Below, in pieces: positions 17,887-26,838 of a stretch of 64,000 nucleotides of DNA. How positions within the stretch are numbered: position 1 is the first letter of the stretch; every line of letters begins with the position of its first letter. The stretch comes from Bog-532 sp963830385 (GTDB taxonomy: Bacteria > Actinomycetota > Actinomycetes > Streptosporangiales > Streptosporangiaceae): the NCBI GenBank assembly GCA_963830385.1, contig CAWHMD010000002.1:1178001-1242000 (forward strand). Direction: 5' to 3'. Made by a program: the position numbers and the translations under genes. A model generated the notes under the pieces. The model had not been told where the DNA came from. It made no database searches and saw only the letters and a list, made by a program, of their open reading frames with translations.

Positions 17887-18164
17887 GTGGGGATTCTCAG
17901 ACGATCGATGATGACCGTGGCCGCGATCGGCGCGGCGGCCGCTATGACCGGGGGATCGATTGCCGCATCGGCCGCGACCACCAGCGGGGTACGCCGGGCC
18001 AGGGACCAGCGTCCGGGCCTGCATCGAGTACGTGAACGGGGCGACCAGGTGCACCAGCGCCGTGACCCTGGCCGCCAGCACCCGCGACCCCGGCCGACGA
18101 CGCCACGCCGGTGTTCTATGCCCAGGGGCTGGTAGCCCAGCTATCACTACTACCGAGACGGTAG
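17887..18164 (+). pseudogene. Small secreted protein, broken by two frameshifts
   Basis: GTG 17887 with AAGGGG 7 nt upstream begins a clean signal peptide (ILRRSMMTVAAIGAAAAMTG...AASAATTSG). After the GGGG run near 17990 the sensible frame moves by one base and reads YAGPGTSVRACIEYVNGATR. Near 18085 it moves again and reads TPADDATPVFYAQGLVAQLS, ending at TAG 18162-18164. Joined, the product would be about 90 residues with two Cys. Each piece is plausible alone, so this looks like a decayed (or mis-sequenced) gene. No family was recognised. Confidence 0.55.
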
Positions 18165-18168
18165 TAAT

Positions 18169-18201
18169 TGTCACCCTCTGTTCAGGCCACGGTCACCGGC
18201 A
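18169..18201 (+). promoter_or_regulatory. PHO-box-like array of three 11-bp direct repeat units
   Basis: TGTCACCCTCT (18169), GTTCAGGCCAC (18180) and GGTCACCGGCA (18191) are three contiguous 11-nt units that share T-C-A at positions 3-5. This is the layout of Streptomyces PhoP boxes (GTTCACC-type units at 11-bp spacing). The array lies 67 bp before the start of a secreted phosphatase-family gene, where a phosphate-starvation activator would act. Confidence 0.5.
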
Positions 18202-18267
18202 TTCAGTTTCCCGCCGTAACCGTGTCTTCTGGGCGCCGGCGAACGGCTGCGCCCAGGGAGGAACACC

Positions 18268-20106
18268 ATGCGACAGAAGGAACCAAGGCCCAGGTCATTC
18301 CGGCGCTTTGGGGCAATCACCGCTTGTGCGGCTACGGCTCTGGCCGGGACCGCCCTGGCGGGAACCGCGGTGTCGTCGGCGGCGACCGCCCGGCCGGGCC
18401 AGTCCGGCGGTAACCACGCCGGCGGCGTCAAGCACGTGCTGCTGATATCGGTCGACGGCATGCACCAGTCCGATCTGAACTGGTACGTCACCCACTACCC
18501 CCACTCGGAGCTTGCGCGGCTGGCCACCGGCGGCGCCGAGTACACGCACGCGCAGACCACCGACCCGTCGGACTCCGACCCGGGCGGCACCGGAATCATG
18601 ACCGGCGGCGACCCCAAGGTCACCGGCATCTACTACGACGACGAGTACAGCCACGGCGTCTTCCCGCCGGGGACGACCAACTGCTCCGGGGCGGTCCCGG
18701 GCGGCAACGTGATCTACGACTCGCCGGACGACAAGCTGGCCGCCGTGCCGGACCTGCTGAACAACGGGAGCGGCAACACCTTCCCCTCGTTCGATGAGGG
18801 CGGCTCGATCTACCCGGGCGGCGTGGACAAGAACCCGGCCTTGATCATGAACCTCACTCCGCACCCGCAGTCGGGCCTGAACCCGGCGACGTACCCGGTC
18901 GACCCGAAGACCTGCCAGCCGATCCAGCCGTGGGACTTCGTCGGGGTCAACACGATCTTCCAGGTGATCCACAACGCCGGCCTGCGCACGGCGTTCTCTG
19001 AGAAGCACGCGATCTACTCTTCGTTCAACGGCCCGGGCTCGAACGGCATGAGCATCGACGACTTCTTCGGGCCGGAGATCGACTCGCAGGCGGTCGAGCC
19101 GAACGGCGTGCCGTACCCGGTGGACGGCGCGTGGACCGACGACAACGCCGCGACCAAGCAGTACGACTCCTACAAGGTCCAGGCGGTCACCAACTGGATC
19201 AACGGCTACGGCCACTCCGGCAAGGGGCCGAAGGTCGGCACGCCGGCCATCTACGGGATGAACTTCCAGGTGGTCTCGACCGCCGAGAAGCTGAAGAGCT
19301 CCCCGGCGGTGCTGATCGGCCCGAACGCGCAGGGCAAGTACACCGAGGGACCGTCGCTGGCGGGCGGGTACGAGACCGTTAACGGCCAGCAGGTGCCGGG
19401 CCCGCTCTTGCAGAGCGCGCTCGGCTACGTCAACGACGCGCTGCAGCGGATGGCCGACACGATCCAGGCCGACGGTGAGGCCGGCTCGACGGCGATCATC
19501 CTGACGGCCAAGCACGGCCAGTCGCCGCAGAACAACAGCCAGCTGCAGCGGATCAACGACGCCCCGATCATCGCCGGCGTCAACGCCGCCTGGACCAAGC
19601 TGCACCCGGGCAGCCCGGCGCTGGTCGTCCAGGAAGCTGACGACGACGGCCTGCTGTGGTGGCTGTCGGACCGCTCGCAGGCGGCGACCGACTTCGTCAA
19701 GAACTACCTGTGGACGCACACCGCCCCGGCGGTCAACTTCGCCGGCCAGACGGTCACCGTCCAGCATTCCGGCCTGCGGGAGATCTACGCAGGCCAGCAG
19801 GCGGCGCACTTCTTCGGCGTAGCGAACTCCGACCCGCACCACCCGGACGTGTTCGCCGTCTCCCAGGTCGGCACGATCTACACGACCGGCTCGAAGATCG
19901 CCGAGCACGGCGGCGACAACCCGGCCGACCGGGACGTCCCGCTCATCGTCTACGCGCCCGGCGCCGTCCGGGCTGGCCAGTCCGGCCACCCGGTGGAAAC
20001 GACCCAGGTCGCGCCCACCGTCTTGAAGCTGCTCGGCCTCAACCCGGGCGATCTGCAGGCCGTGCAGATCGAGCACACCAGCGTGCTCCCCGCTGCCCGG
20101 CGGTAA
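18268..20106 (+). CDS. Secreted alkaline-phosphatase-superfamily phosphodiesterase/phosphatase
   Basis: 612 residues from ATG 18268, with AGGGAGG 6 nt upstream. A signal peptide covers ~1-38 (RSFRR then ITACAATALAGTALAG, AAT cleavage region). The superfamily core includes a metal Asp in VLLISVDGMHQSDL, a nucleophile region TTDPSDSDPGGTGIMTGGDP, AKHGQSP in place of the usual SDHGM (a Lys replaces the metal-binding Asp), and the late His in KIAEHGGDNPADRDVPLIVY. It resembles the type I phosphodiesterase/nucleotide pyrophosphatase branch. The Asp to Lys change questions two-metal chemistry or marks a variant subfamily. It sits behind a PHO-box-like array and ahead of a strong terminator, which suggests a monocistronic, phosphate-regulated unit. 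Confidence 0.85.
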   Translation: MRQKEPRPRSFRRFGAITACAATALAGTALAGTAVSSAATARPGQSGGNHAGGVKHVLLISVDGMHQSDLNWYVTHYPHSELARLATGGAEYTHAQTTDPSDSDPGGTGIMTGGDPKVTGIYYDDEYSHGVFPPGTTNCSGAVPGGNVIYDSPDDKLAAVPDLLNNGSGNTFPSFDEGGSIYPGGVDKNPALIMNLTPHPQSGLNPATYPVDPKTCQPIQPWDFVGVNTIFQVIHNAGLRTAFSEKHAIYSSFNGPGSNGMSIDDFFGPEIDSQAVEPNGVPYPVDGAWTDDNAATKQYDSYKVQAVTNWINGYGHSGKGPKVGTPAIYGMNFQVVSTAEKLKSSPAVLIGPNAQGKYTEGPSLAGGYETVNGQQVPGPLLQSALGYVNDALQRMADTIQADGEAGSTAIILTAKHGQSPQNNSQLQRINDAPIIAGVNAAWTKLHPGSPALVVQEADDDGLLWWLSDRSQAATDFVKNYLWTHTAPAVNFAGQTVTVQHSGLREIYAGQQAAHFFGVANSDPHHPDVFAVSQVGTIYTTGSKIAEHGGDNPADRDVPLIVYAPGAVRAGQSGHPVETTQVAPTVLKLLGLNPGDLQAVQIEHTSVLPAARR

Positions 20107-20141
20107 CCGCCACCGCACGACTGACCGTGGCTGATCGGTAA

Positions 20142-20169
20142 CCGGGCCCGGCGCTGACGCCGGGCCCGG
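20142..20169. terminator. 12-bp-stem terminator between convergent genes
   Basis: CCGGGCCCGGCG-CTGA-CGCCGGGCCCGG forms a perfect 12-bp stem with a 4-nt loop, between the stop at 20106 (+) and the stop at 20176 (-). There is no T-tract on either side, as is common for high-G+C actinobacteria. It can serve both genes. Confidence 0.75.
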
Positions 20170-20175
20170 CGCCGC

Positions 20176-21531
20176 TCATCGCGGGCAGGCCTGCGGGCCG
20201 CGGGCGGTGAGCGTAGCCAGCGGGCAGCGCACCGCGCGTGGGTAGTACGGGCCCATGCCGGCCGCGGCCGCCGCCGGGTCGCTGGCCTGCCTGACGCTCT
20301 CCGGCGAGTGCGGGAACGAGGTGCTGACCAGGACGTTCCGCAGGGCCAGGAGGTACGGGCCAGCCGGGTGGGCGGTGGAGAGGGGCAGGAACGTGACGCC
20401 CGGGACGCGGCTGATGGCCGCTCGCTGCGATTCGCTGCCGAGCACGTAGGTGTAGTCCCCGGCCGCGTTCAGCTTGGTGGCCTCGTCAGCGCGGCACCCG
20501 TAGTCGGTCGCTCCGCCGGGCAGCTTGTTGGCGACGATCGGAACGAGGTGGACCAGCACGCCGGCACACATCGACCAGTAGCGGACGTCCTCGCCCCGGG
20601 CCGGCCAGGGAGAGGGATGGCTGCCGGGCGCGAAGGCCGGCGCCTTGGCGGTCACGACGACCACGTCGCCGGCCGGCGGGCGGGTCAGGTAGGCCAGGGC
20701 GTAGGACGTGTCGGCGTTGGCCAGCCCCGCGTCGTTGAAGCTGCTCTGGGCGGGCTTGAAGAACTCCAGCGGGGCGGGCGGGGACACAGCGGCGCCCGAT
20801 CCGCCCGCGCCCGCGCTTCCGGAACTGCTCACCACCGGGAAGTGCACGGGCGCGGGACGGCCACGGCAGGCGGGAAGCGCGCGCGCGGCGCCGCCCTGCT
20901 GCACCGTCAGCACCGGCAGCGGCACATTCGCGGGAGCACCCCCGGCCGGCAGGTAGACACGGTAAACGAGGTAACCCGGATGCTGGCTGGTGGTGCCGGC
21001 GGGCATCGGCAGCGCGTTCGCCTGGCCGGGTGCCGGATCCGGGCGGATGGTCACCGTGAACCGGCCGCCGGAGTCGGCCTGGTGCTGCCAGGGGTTCTCG
21101 CTGCCGGGCTCCGGGACGATCCGGTAGTCGGGCAGGGATGAGCCGGCACCGCTGGGCGTGTAGACCTGGATCGAGGCGTAGCGAGCTTCCGGGAAGCGGC
21201 CCGCCAGGGCGATCCGGGTGCCCGCGGGCGCCACGATCGGCTGCCAGAAGGTGTCCTCGGCCGGGTCAGGGAACGCGATGTCGTCCGTCTGGGCGCTCAG
21301 CCTGCCCGGCCACGCGCAGGACATCCCGGGCAGGACAGCCGTGCGGCTTCCTCCCGCAGCGGCCGGGCTGGCTGGCGGCGCCGACGTACACGCCGCCAGC
21401 CCCAGCGCCACGCCAACCGCCGCCCCGATGACGCCGGCGACGCCGGCGGGCCGGCCGGGCCTGCGCCGTCCCCGGCCGCGGCCCGGCCATGGCGCGGCCA
21501 TGGCCTTTCCGGCTGCCCCGATGCTGGCCAT
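20176..21531 (-). CDS. Putative lipoprotein of unknown function
   Basis: 451 residues from ATG 21531, preceded by GGGAGG at 8 nt. An unusually long basic N-terminus (PGRGRGRRRPGRP) leads into a hydrophobic segment and a lipobox GLAAC at ~44-48. The mature part begins with LPGMSCAWPGRLSAQTDDIAFPDPAEDTFW and has two similar-looking halves with beta-rich segments (RYASIQVYTPSG; SYALAYLTRPPAGDVVVVTAKAP; RYWSMCAGVLV). About six Cys lie outside the lipobox, which suggests disulfides. I do not know the family. It diverges from a glycosyltransferase gene across the palindrome at 21579-21611. Confidence 0.68.
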   Translation of the reverse strand: MASIGAAGKAMAAPWPGRGRGRRRPGRPAGVAGVIGAAVGVALGLAACTSAPPASPAAAGGSRTAVLPGMSCAWPGRLSAQTDDIAFPDPAEDTFWQPIVAPAGTRIALAGRFPEARYASIQVYTPSGAGSSLPDYRIVPEPGSENPWQHQADSGGRFTVTIRPDPAPGQANALPMPAGTTSQHPGYLVYRVYLPAGGAPANVPLPVLTVQQGGAARALPACRGRPAPVHFPVVSSSGSAGAGGSGAAVSPPAPLEFFKPAQSSFNDAGLANADTSYALAYLTRPPAGDVVVVTAKAPAFAPGSHPSPWPARGEDVRYWSMCAGVLVHLVPIVANKLPGGATDYGCRADEATKLNAAGDYTYVLGSESQRAAISRVPGVTFLPLSTAHPAGPYLLALRNVLVSTSFPHSPESVRQASDPAAAAAGMGPYYPRAVRCPLATLTARGPQACPR

Positions 21532-21578
21532 CGCTGACGCCTCCCACCCGCCGGGAACGGCGATGTACGGTTGCTACG

Positions 21579-21611
21579 TCTATTTGTTCTATAACTTATA
21601 GAACAAATAGA
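21579..21611. promoter_or_regulatory. 33-bp palindromic operator candidate in a divergent promoter
   Basis: TCTATTTGTTCTATA-ACT-TATAGAACAAATAGA: two perfect 15-bp inverted arms around a 3-bp centre, A+T-rich in a G+C-rich genome. It lies between the lipoprotein gene (start 21531, minus) and the glycosyltransferase (start 21751, plus). The arm length and short spacer fit a dimeric TetR/GntR/MarR-type operator; no such regulator gene is adjacent. Confidence 0.7.
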
Positions 21612-21750
21612 GCGTTAGTCAATGCCGGGCAGTGGGCGAGGTTCCGTGACTCAGTCGACCGCCTGCTGACCGAGGGGGTGTGAGATGAGCACGACCGCTT
21701 TTGTCCGAGCCAGGTTTCCTCGCTGAGTCAGCAACGCGGAGGTGCGCGGA

Positions 21751-23028
21751 ATGAGAGTTCTGATCGTGACCGTCGGATCACGGGGGGACGTCGCGCCTTT
21801 CACCGGGCTCGGCTCGGCCCTGCAGGCGGCCGGGCACCAGGTGACGATCGCCACTTATGGCATGTTTGCCGGCCTGGTCACCGGATCCGGTCTGGGGTTC
21901 TGGGCACTGCCCGGGGACCCCCAGCTGCTGGCGGCCGCGCGCTGGCGGCAGGGCGGCACCGGGCCGTTAGGGGCGGCCAGGCTCACCCGGCTGATCGCCG
22001 GCCACCTGCGCGAGGTGCATGCGGGGATGCTGGCCGCGGCGCGGTCCGGCACCGACGTGCTGCTGCCGGCGAATGTGACCGCGATCGGCGGCTATCACAT
22101 CGCCGTGGGCCTGGGCCTGCCCAGCTTGGGACTGGCGCTGGCACCGGTCAATCCGACCCGTGCGTTCCCGCCGTCCGTGCTGACGGCGCGGTCCCTGGGC
22201 CGGTGGGGAAACCTGGCCGCCGGCCAGGCGCTGGTCGCCCTGGGCGCGCCCGCGCTGGCCGGTCCGGTCCGGGAACTGCGGGCGGAGCTCGGACTGCCCC
22301 GGCTCAGCGCACGCCAGGCGGTCTTCGGAGAACAGGACGCCAGCCGCTGGCCGGTCTATCACGGATTCAGCCCGTCGGTTGTCCCCCGCCCGGCGGACTG
22401 GCGACCGGGCATAGAGGTGGCGGGATACTGGTGGCCGGTCAGCCCGCAGGCCTGGTCCCCGCCCGCAACGCTGGACGAATTCCTGGCCGAAGGGGCACCT
22501 CCGGTGTTCATCGGCATGGGCAGCATGAACCCGGGCGACGCCGGCCGCCTGCGCGACCTGGCCGACGCAGCCGGGCAGCAAGCCGGAGCCCGGATGGTCA
22601 TCCAGCAGATTCCGGCGGCGGCTCAGCCTGCGGAACGGCTGCCTTCGGGCAACTCGGTCCTGATCGGCGAAGTCCCGCACGACTGGCTCTTCCTCAAGAT
22701 GGCCGCGGTGGTGCACCACGCAGGCGCGGGCACCACGGCGGCAGGCCTGCGGGCCGGAGTCCCGGGAGTCGGCCTGCCGATGCTCGGCGACCAGCCGTTC
22801 TGGGCCGCCCGGCTCGCCGCCCTCGGTACCGGGCCACCGCCCATCCCGTACAAAAAGCTCACGATCGCCGCGCTGGCCACCGCCATCCGGGAAGTAACGG
22901 GGCGCCCGTCCTACCGGAACCAGGCCCAGGCCATGGCCGCCCGGCTGGCCCGCGAAGACGGCACAGCGCCGGTTATCAGCGCGCTCGCCCGCCTGTACTC
23001 AGCGGGCCCGGCGGCAGGCAGCCCATGA
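21751..23028 (+). CDS. GT1-family UDP-glycosyltransferase (sterol-glucosyltransferase-like)
   Basis: 425 residues from ATG 21751, with GGAGG 8 nt upstream; GTG 21742 overlaps the ribosome site. The N-terminal acceptor domain begins MRVLIVTVGSRGDVAPFTGLGSALQAAGHQVTIAT, the hallmark of the YjiC/UGT80 branch. The C-terminal donor domain has VVHHAGAGTTAAGLRAGVPGVGLPMLGDQPFWAARLAALGTGP, matching the UDP-sugar signature (HHxGxGT...P...DQ..W). Members glucosylate sterols, hopanoids, macrolides or other lipids. There is no biosynthetic cluster beside it, so the acceptor is unknown. It is 12 bp from the convergent GH31 gene. Confidence 0.86.
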   Translation: MRVLIVTVGSRGDVAPFTGLGSALQAAGHQVTIATYGMFAGLVTGSGLGFWALPGDPQLLAAARWRQGGTGPLGAARLTRLIAGHLREVHAGMLAAARSGTDVLLPANVTAIGGYHIAVGLGLPSLGLALAPVNPTRAFPPSVLTARSLGRWGNLAAGQALVALGAPALAGPVRELRAELGLPRLSARQAVFGEQDASRWPVYHGFSPSVVPRPADWRPGIEVAGYWWPVSPQAWSPPATLDEFLAEGAPPVFIGMGSMNPGDAGRLRDLADAAGQQAGARMVIQQIPAAAQPAERLPSGNSVLIGEVPHDWLFLKMAAVVHHAGAGTTAAGLRAGVPGVGLPMLGDQPFWAARLAALGTGPPPIPYKKLTIAALATAIREVTGRPSYRNQAQAMAARLAREDGTAPVISALARLYSAGPAAGSP

Positions 23029-23040
23029 TTTGGCGGTCGG

Positions 23041-26000
23041 CTAGGGCAGGGTCCATCGCTGGCTGGGTTCGCCGTTGCAGTCGTAGATGACCACCTGGGT
23101 GCCAGAGCCGCCGGATCCGTTGTCGTCCAGGCATTTGCCCGACTGCGGGTTGGCAAGGGCGCCGTTCGGCTGCGGTACCCAGGTCTGCGCGCCGGTCCCG
23201 TTGCAGTCGTACAGGTCGACGGTGGTGCCGTTGGTGGTGTCCCCGCCGTTGACATCCAGGCACATCCCGAGCACCTGCAGCGTGCGGTTGGACGCGACCG
23301 TCCACTGCTGCGCGGCCGTGCTGTCGCAGGTGTAGACCTGGATCGGGTTGTAATCCGCCGTTGAGGCGTTGCGGTCGTCCAGGCACAAGCCCTGGTAGCC
23401 AGTGATCGGGCCCGGAGGCGGGGCGGTAGCGCCGATGGCGACCCCCGTGGTGTTGGAGGTGCCGGCGGCGGTGGTAACCGTGATGTCAGCGGTCGTGCCG
23501 GGGGTCAGGGCCCACTCTCCGTTCGTGCCGCTTGATTGCGGGACGGTGAAGGTGATGGCGCTGTCGCTCCAGCTGTCGACGGTGAAGGTGGCCAGATCGG
23601 AGGGTGCGCCCCAGTTGGTGCCGTTGTCACTGAAGGTCAGGTAGCTGCTGCCCTGGCTAGCGCCGAAGCCGCTGCCGGTGACCGTGACCTGCTGGCCGGC
23701 CGCGGCTTTGGCCGGGGAGGTGAACGTGATCAGCGGCGTGGCCGGTTCGGGCAACTGCACCGGTGTGCCACCGACCTGGGTGACGGTCGCGCTTGATCCG
23801 GTCGCGACCGCACCGACCGGCACCTGCAGCGTATGGGTGGAGCTGTTGTAGCTCCACGCTGAGGAGGCGAGCGTCTGGCCATTGACCTGGACGGAGGTCG
23901 GCTGCGATTCGTCTACCAGGTCAACGGTGTAGTCGCGGCTGCTCGGCTCGCCTGAATAGGAGCCGGAGGCGGGTCCGATGGTCACCGTCGACGTGGCCGC
24001 GGACGCGTTCTCCGCGTAGGTGATCGGCGTCTGGGTGGACTCGCCGGACTTGTAGCCAAGGCCCGTGCCCGCGTCGTCATACATGGAGAAGGAGCCGCTG
24101 GCCCCGGCGTGCACCTGGAGGGTGATCGGTGCGGTGCCGGCGGTCTGGGCATGGTCGCTTGAAGGTTGCAGCGGGATGATGCCGCCCTCCTTGACGAACA
24201 CCGGCATCCGGCTGGTGGGTACGTTGATGGTCTGCGTTCCGGGACCGGTAAAGGTGGCGCCGGTGAAGTAGTCCTGCCAGGTGCCCGGGGGGAACCAGAC
24301 CTGGGTGGCGACGCTGGCGCCGGGCTGGGTGACCGGGGCGACCAGCACGTCCGGCCCGAGCGTGTACTCGGTCGGGTTGGTGTAGGCCGCGGCCTGGCCG
24401 GGATAGTTGAGATAGAGGGCCTGAGTCATCGGGATCCCGGTGCTGCTCGCCTGGTACGCCAGCGTGTAGAGGTACGGTACGAGCCGTTCGCGCAGCTGCA
24501 TGAACTGGTCGCCGACGGCCTGGGTCGCGGCGTCGTACTCCCACGGCAGGCGCGCGTTCTGGCCCCAGTCCACCTCGTCCGAGTGCTCGCGCATGATCGG
24601 CTGGAACGTGCCGAGCTGGAGCCAGCGCAGATACAGGTCGTCCGGGTCGTTGCCGTTGCCGGTGGTGTTGCTGCCCAGGAAGCTGCCGATGTCGTCGCTG
24701 ACGTACGGCTCGCCGATGCTGCCCTCGTCCTGGGCCAGCTGCGCCTCACTGGCCAGGGTGTTCCAGGTGCCCTCGGTGTCCCCGGTGAACGCGATGGCCG
24801 AGCGATGGTCGGCCCAGGGACCCGCGGGGTACGCCCCGGCCTGCGAGGCCTGGTTCGACGCGCCGACCCGGGAAAGGTCGAAGCCGCGCTCGCCGTCGTT
24901 CACCATCTGCTGCGCAGTCAGGTAGTTGATCCACGCGTCGGGGGTGACGCCGGGCTGCGAGAACACGCCGCTACCGTCGCAGCACCAGTCGAGCCAGGTC
25001 ATCGCGACAGAGTTCTGCGTCGGGTCGGCCGTGGCGAAGTAAGACTCGGCCTGCGCCACGTTCGCCCAGTCCCAGATCGCGCACGGCCCGCCGTTGTTAC
25101 AGCTGGGCTCGGTGGTCAGGGAGTTACCCGCGATGTCCTGGGCCTGGCTGTAGAGCGGATCATTGGTCGCGATGGCGGGATGCACGTTGAGCGCGACGTC
25201 AATGTCCTGTGACGTGGCCCAGTCGGTGAAGGCGGTTGGATCCGGGAAGAGCGAGGAGTTCCACTCCCACCCGTTCCAGGTGTTCGGGCTCTTCCAGTCC
25301 GTGTCGGCCGACAGATCGTCCAGGGAGACGCCGTTGGCCTGGAACTGGGGCAGGATCGTGCTCTGATAGTCCGCGGTCGAGTAGGGATCGTACTGGGAGA
25401 ACCAGTTGCCGAACACCGACTCGCCGGGCAGTGTCGCGGGCCCGGTCAGCTTGGCCAGGTCGGACAGGGCTCCGGTGTAGTCCTGCCCGTAGCCGAACAG
25501 GTAGCCGTCCTGGATGTCTGCGGCCGGGCGGTTGGCCACCCAGCCGTCCGAGGTCCACACCGCGGTGTGCGAGTCGTCGAGCAGGTACCAGCCGGACTGG
25601 TCGAGCAGCCCGGGGGCCATCTGCGGGATGTTCGCGGTACAGGTCGCGCACGTCGGGGTGCTGCCGGAGTAGGAGCCGTTGGTCGAGTCGTAGGAGCGGA
25701 TGTACCCGCCGAGCGGCTTCGCCGGCAGGAACGGCGCCGCGCTCGCGCCGGTCGCGGCGACAGAGATGTCATCGATGTTGACGTTGCAGCTGTTGCCGGT
25801 CTTGCAGTCCATGGCGACGGTGTTGGTGCCCGCGGTCAGGGTGACCGGTACGGTAACGGTCGACCAGTCGTCCCAGCTCGAGGTCGCCGGCAGGGTGACC
25901 TGGGTGGTGGTGCCGTTGACGACCAGGCTCTCGGTGCGCGATTCGAGATTGCCGTCGCCACCGGTGTAGTTGGAATAACGGATGGTCACGGCCGCGGCGC

Positions 26001-26781
26001 CGGCGGGGGCGCCGAGCACCTGCCAGGAGGCGTCCGCCCCGGTCGCGGTCAGGCCGGCGACGAATCCGGCCGGGCTGAGGTAGTTGAGGTGGTTGCCGGC
26101 GATCGACGCCCCGCCGCTCAGGGTGGCCGCCCCGGCCTGGCATGCCTGGCCGAAAGTGCACTCCCAGCCCCAGGTCGGGGTGACGTTCGCGGAGACTCCC
26201 GGGGGCAGCGCGCCGAGCAGTCGCATCTTGGTGTTGACGGCGCTGAACGGGCCGGAGCCCACCTGGTAGGAGAGCGTCATCTGGCTGGTGGTGATCGTCA
26301 GCCAGCCGTCGGAGACGCTGGTGGTGTACGAGGGGACGGCGAAGTCGCGGTCCATGATGTCGAAGGTCGGATCGTTGAGGAAGCTGCCGGCCGGGGAGTA
26401 CTCCATCCGGATCACCTCGGGGGTGATCACCTCAAAACGGGCATCGCCCGAGACCACGGTGGCCTTCGAGGCCGCCGTGCCGTCGGCCATGTTGATTTTG
26501 TTCGACAGATTGACCGGTGAGGCGTCGGAAGTTGCCGTCTGCGCTTTGACTGGTGAGGTGCCGGAGGTTGCCGTCTGCGCGCCGGCGGGCCCGGCGGCGA
26601 CCAGCACCACGGCGACCGCCGCGATCAGGGCCGTGCCCCAGGTAAATCGGCGCCAGGGCGCCGGGCCGAAGCGCACGGGAGAGGCGAAGCGGGGCGGGCG
26701 GAGTGACGCGGACGCAGCGGCCAAGGCGACCACCGTGTTCCGTGCTCGTCCGGACCACGACCCGGCGGAAGCTGCGTCCAA
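23041..26781 (-). CDS. Secreted multidomain GH31 glycosidase with CBM, TIG and ricin-type lectin domains
   Basis: 1,246 residues from TTG 26781, with AGGAG 6 nt upstream. A hydrophobic export segment lies at ~45-70, with a short duplicated AQTATS-SPV sequence after it. A galactose-mutarotase-like N-domain carries an inserted CBM35/CBM6-like module (~265-345). The GH31 barrel (~400-830) has MTWLDWCCDGSG, where the Asp of WLDW replaces the usual WxDMNE nucleophile motif, and SDDIGSFLG as the acid/base Asp site, followed by a beta-domain and a DUF5110-like region. A TIG/IPT domain (~1010-1095) and a C-terminal ricin-B trefoil (~1115-1246, CLD...QQWT motifs) follow. It is probably an extracellular alpha-glycosidase or transglycosidase acting on bound polysaccharide. 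Confidence 0.87.
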   Translation of the reverse strand: MDAASAGSWSGRARNTVVALAAASASLRPPRFASPVRFGPAPWRRFTWGTALIAAVAVVLVAAGPAGAQTATSGTSPVKAQTATSDASPVNLSNKINMADGTAASKATVVSGDARFEVITPEVIRMEYSPAGSFLNDPTFDIMDRDFAVPSYTTSVSDGWLTITTSQMTLSYQVGSGPFSAVNTKMRLLGALPPGVSANVTPTWGWECTFGQACQAGAATLSGGASIAGNHLNYLSPAGFVAGLTATGADASWQVLGAPAGAAAVTIRYSNYTGGDGNLESRTESLVVNGTTTQVTLPATSSWDDWSTVTVPVTLTAGTNTVAMDCKTGNSCNVNIDDISVAATGASAAPFLPAKPLGGYIRSYDSTNGSYSGSTPTCATCTANIPQMAPGLLDQSGWYLLDDSHTAVWTSDGWVANRPAADIQDGYLFGYGQDYTGALSDLAKLTGPATLPGESVFGNWFSQYDPYSTADYQSTILPQFQANGVSLDDLSADTDWKSPNTWNGWEWNSSLFPDPTAFTDWATSQDIDVALNVHPAIATNDPLYSQAQDIAGNSLTTEPSCNNGGPCAIWDWANVAQAESYFATADPTQNSVAMTWLDWCCDGSGVFSQPGVTPDAWINYLTAQQMVNDGERGFDLSRVGASNQASQAGAYPAGPWADHRSAIAFTGDTEGTWNTLASEAQLAQDEGSIGEPYVSDDIGSFLGSNTTGNGNDPDDLYLRWLQLGTFQPIMREHSDEVDWGQNARLPWEYDAATQAVGDQFMQLRERLVPYLYTLAYQASSTGIPMTQALYLNYPGQAAAYTNPTEYTLGPDVLVAPVTQPGASVATQVWFPPGTWQDYFTGATFTGPGTQTINVPTSRMPVFVKEGGIIPLQPSSDHAQTAGTAPITLQVHAGASGSFSMYDDAGTGLGYKSGESTQTPITYAENASAATSTVTIGPASGSYSGEPSSRDYTVDLVDESQPTSVQVNGQTLASSAWSYNSSTHTLQVPVGAVATGSSATVTQVGGTPVQLPEPATPLITFTSPAKAAAGQQVTVTGSGFGASQGSSYLTFSDNGTNWGAPSDLATFTVDSWSDSAITFTVPQSSGTNGEWALTPGTTADITVTTAAGTSNTTGVAIGATAPPPGPITGYQGLCLDDRNASTADYNPIQVYTCDSTAAQQWTVASNRTLQVLGMCLDVNGGDTTNGTTVDLYDCNGTGAQTWVPQPNGALANPQSGKCLDDNGSGGSGTQVVIYDCNGEPSQRWTLP

Positions 26782-26838
26782 GGTGAGCTCCTGACACCGC
26801 TGAGTGCAATTATGGTGAAAAAAGTCTGATACGACTCA

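Noticed and set aside
18295..20118. 607-codon minus-strand frame opposite the phosphatase gene
   Set aside because: Arg/Val/Asp-rich shadow with no domain; the + strand has the ribosome site, signal peptide and superfamily motifs.
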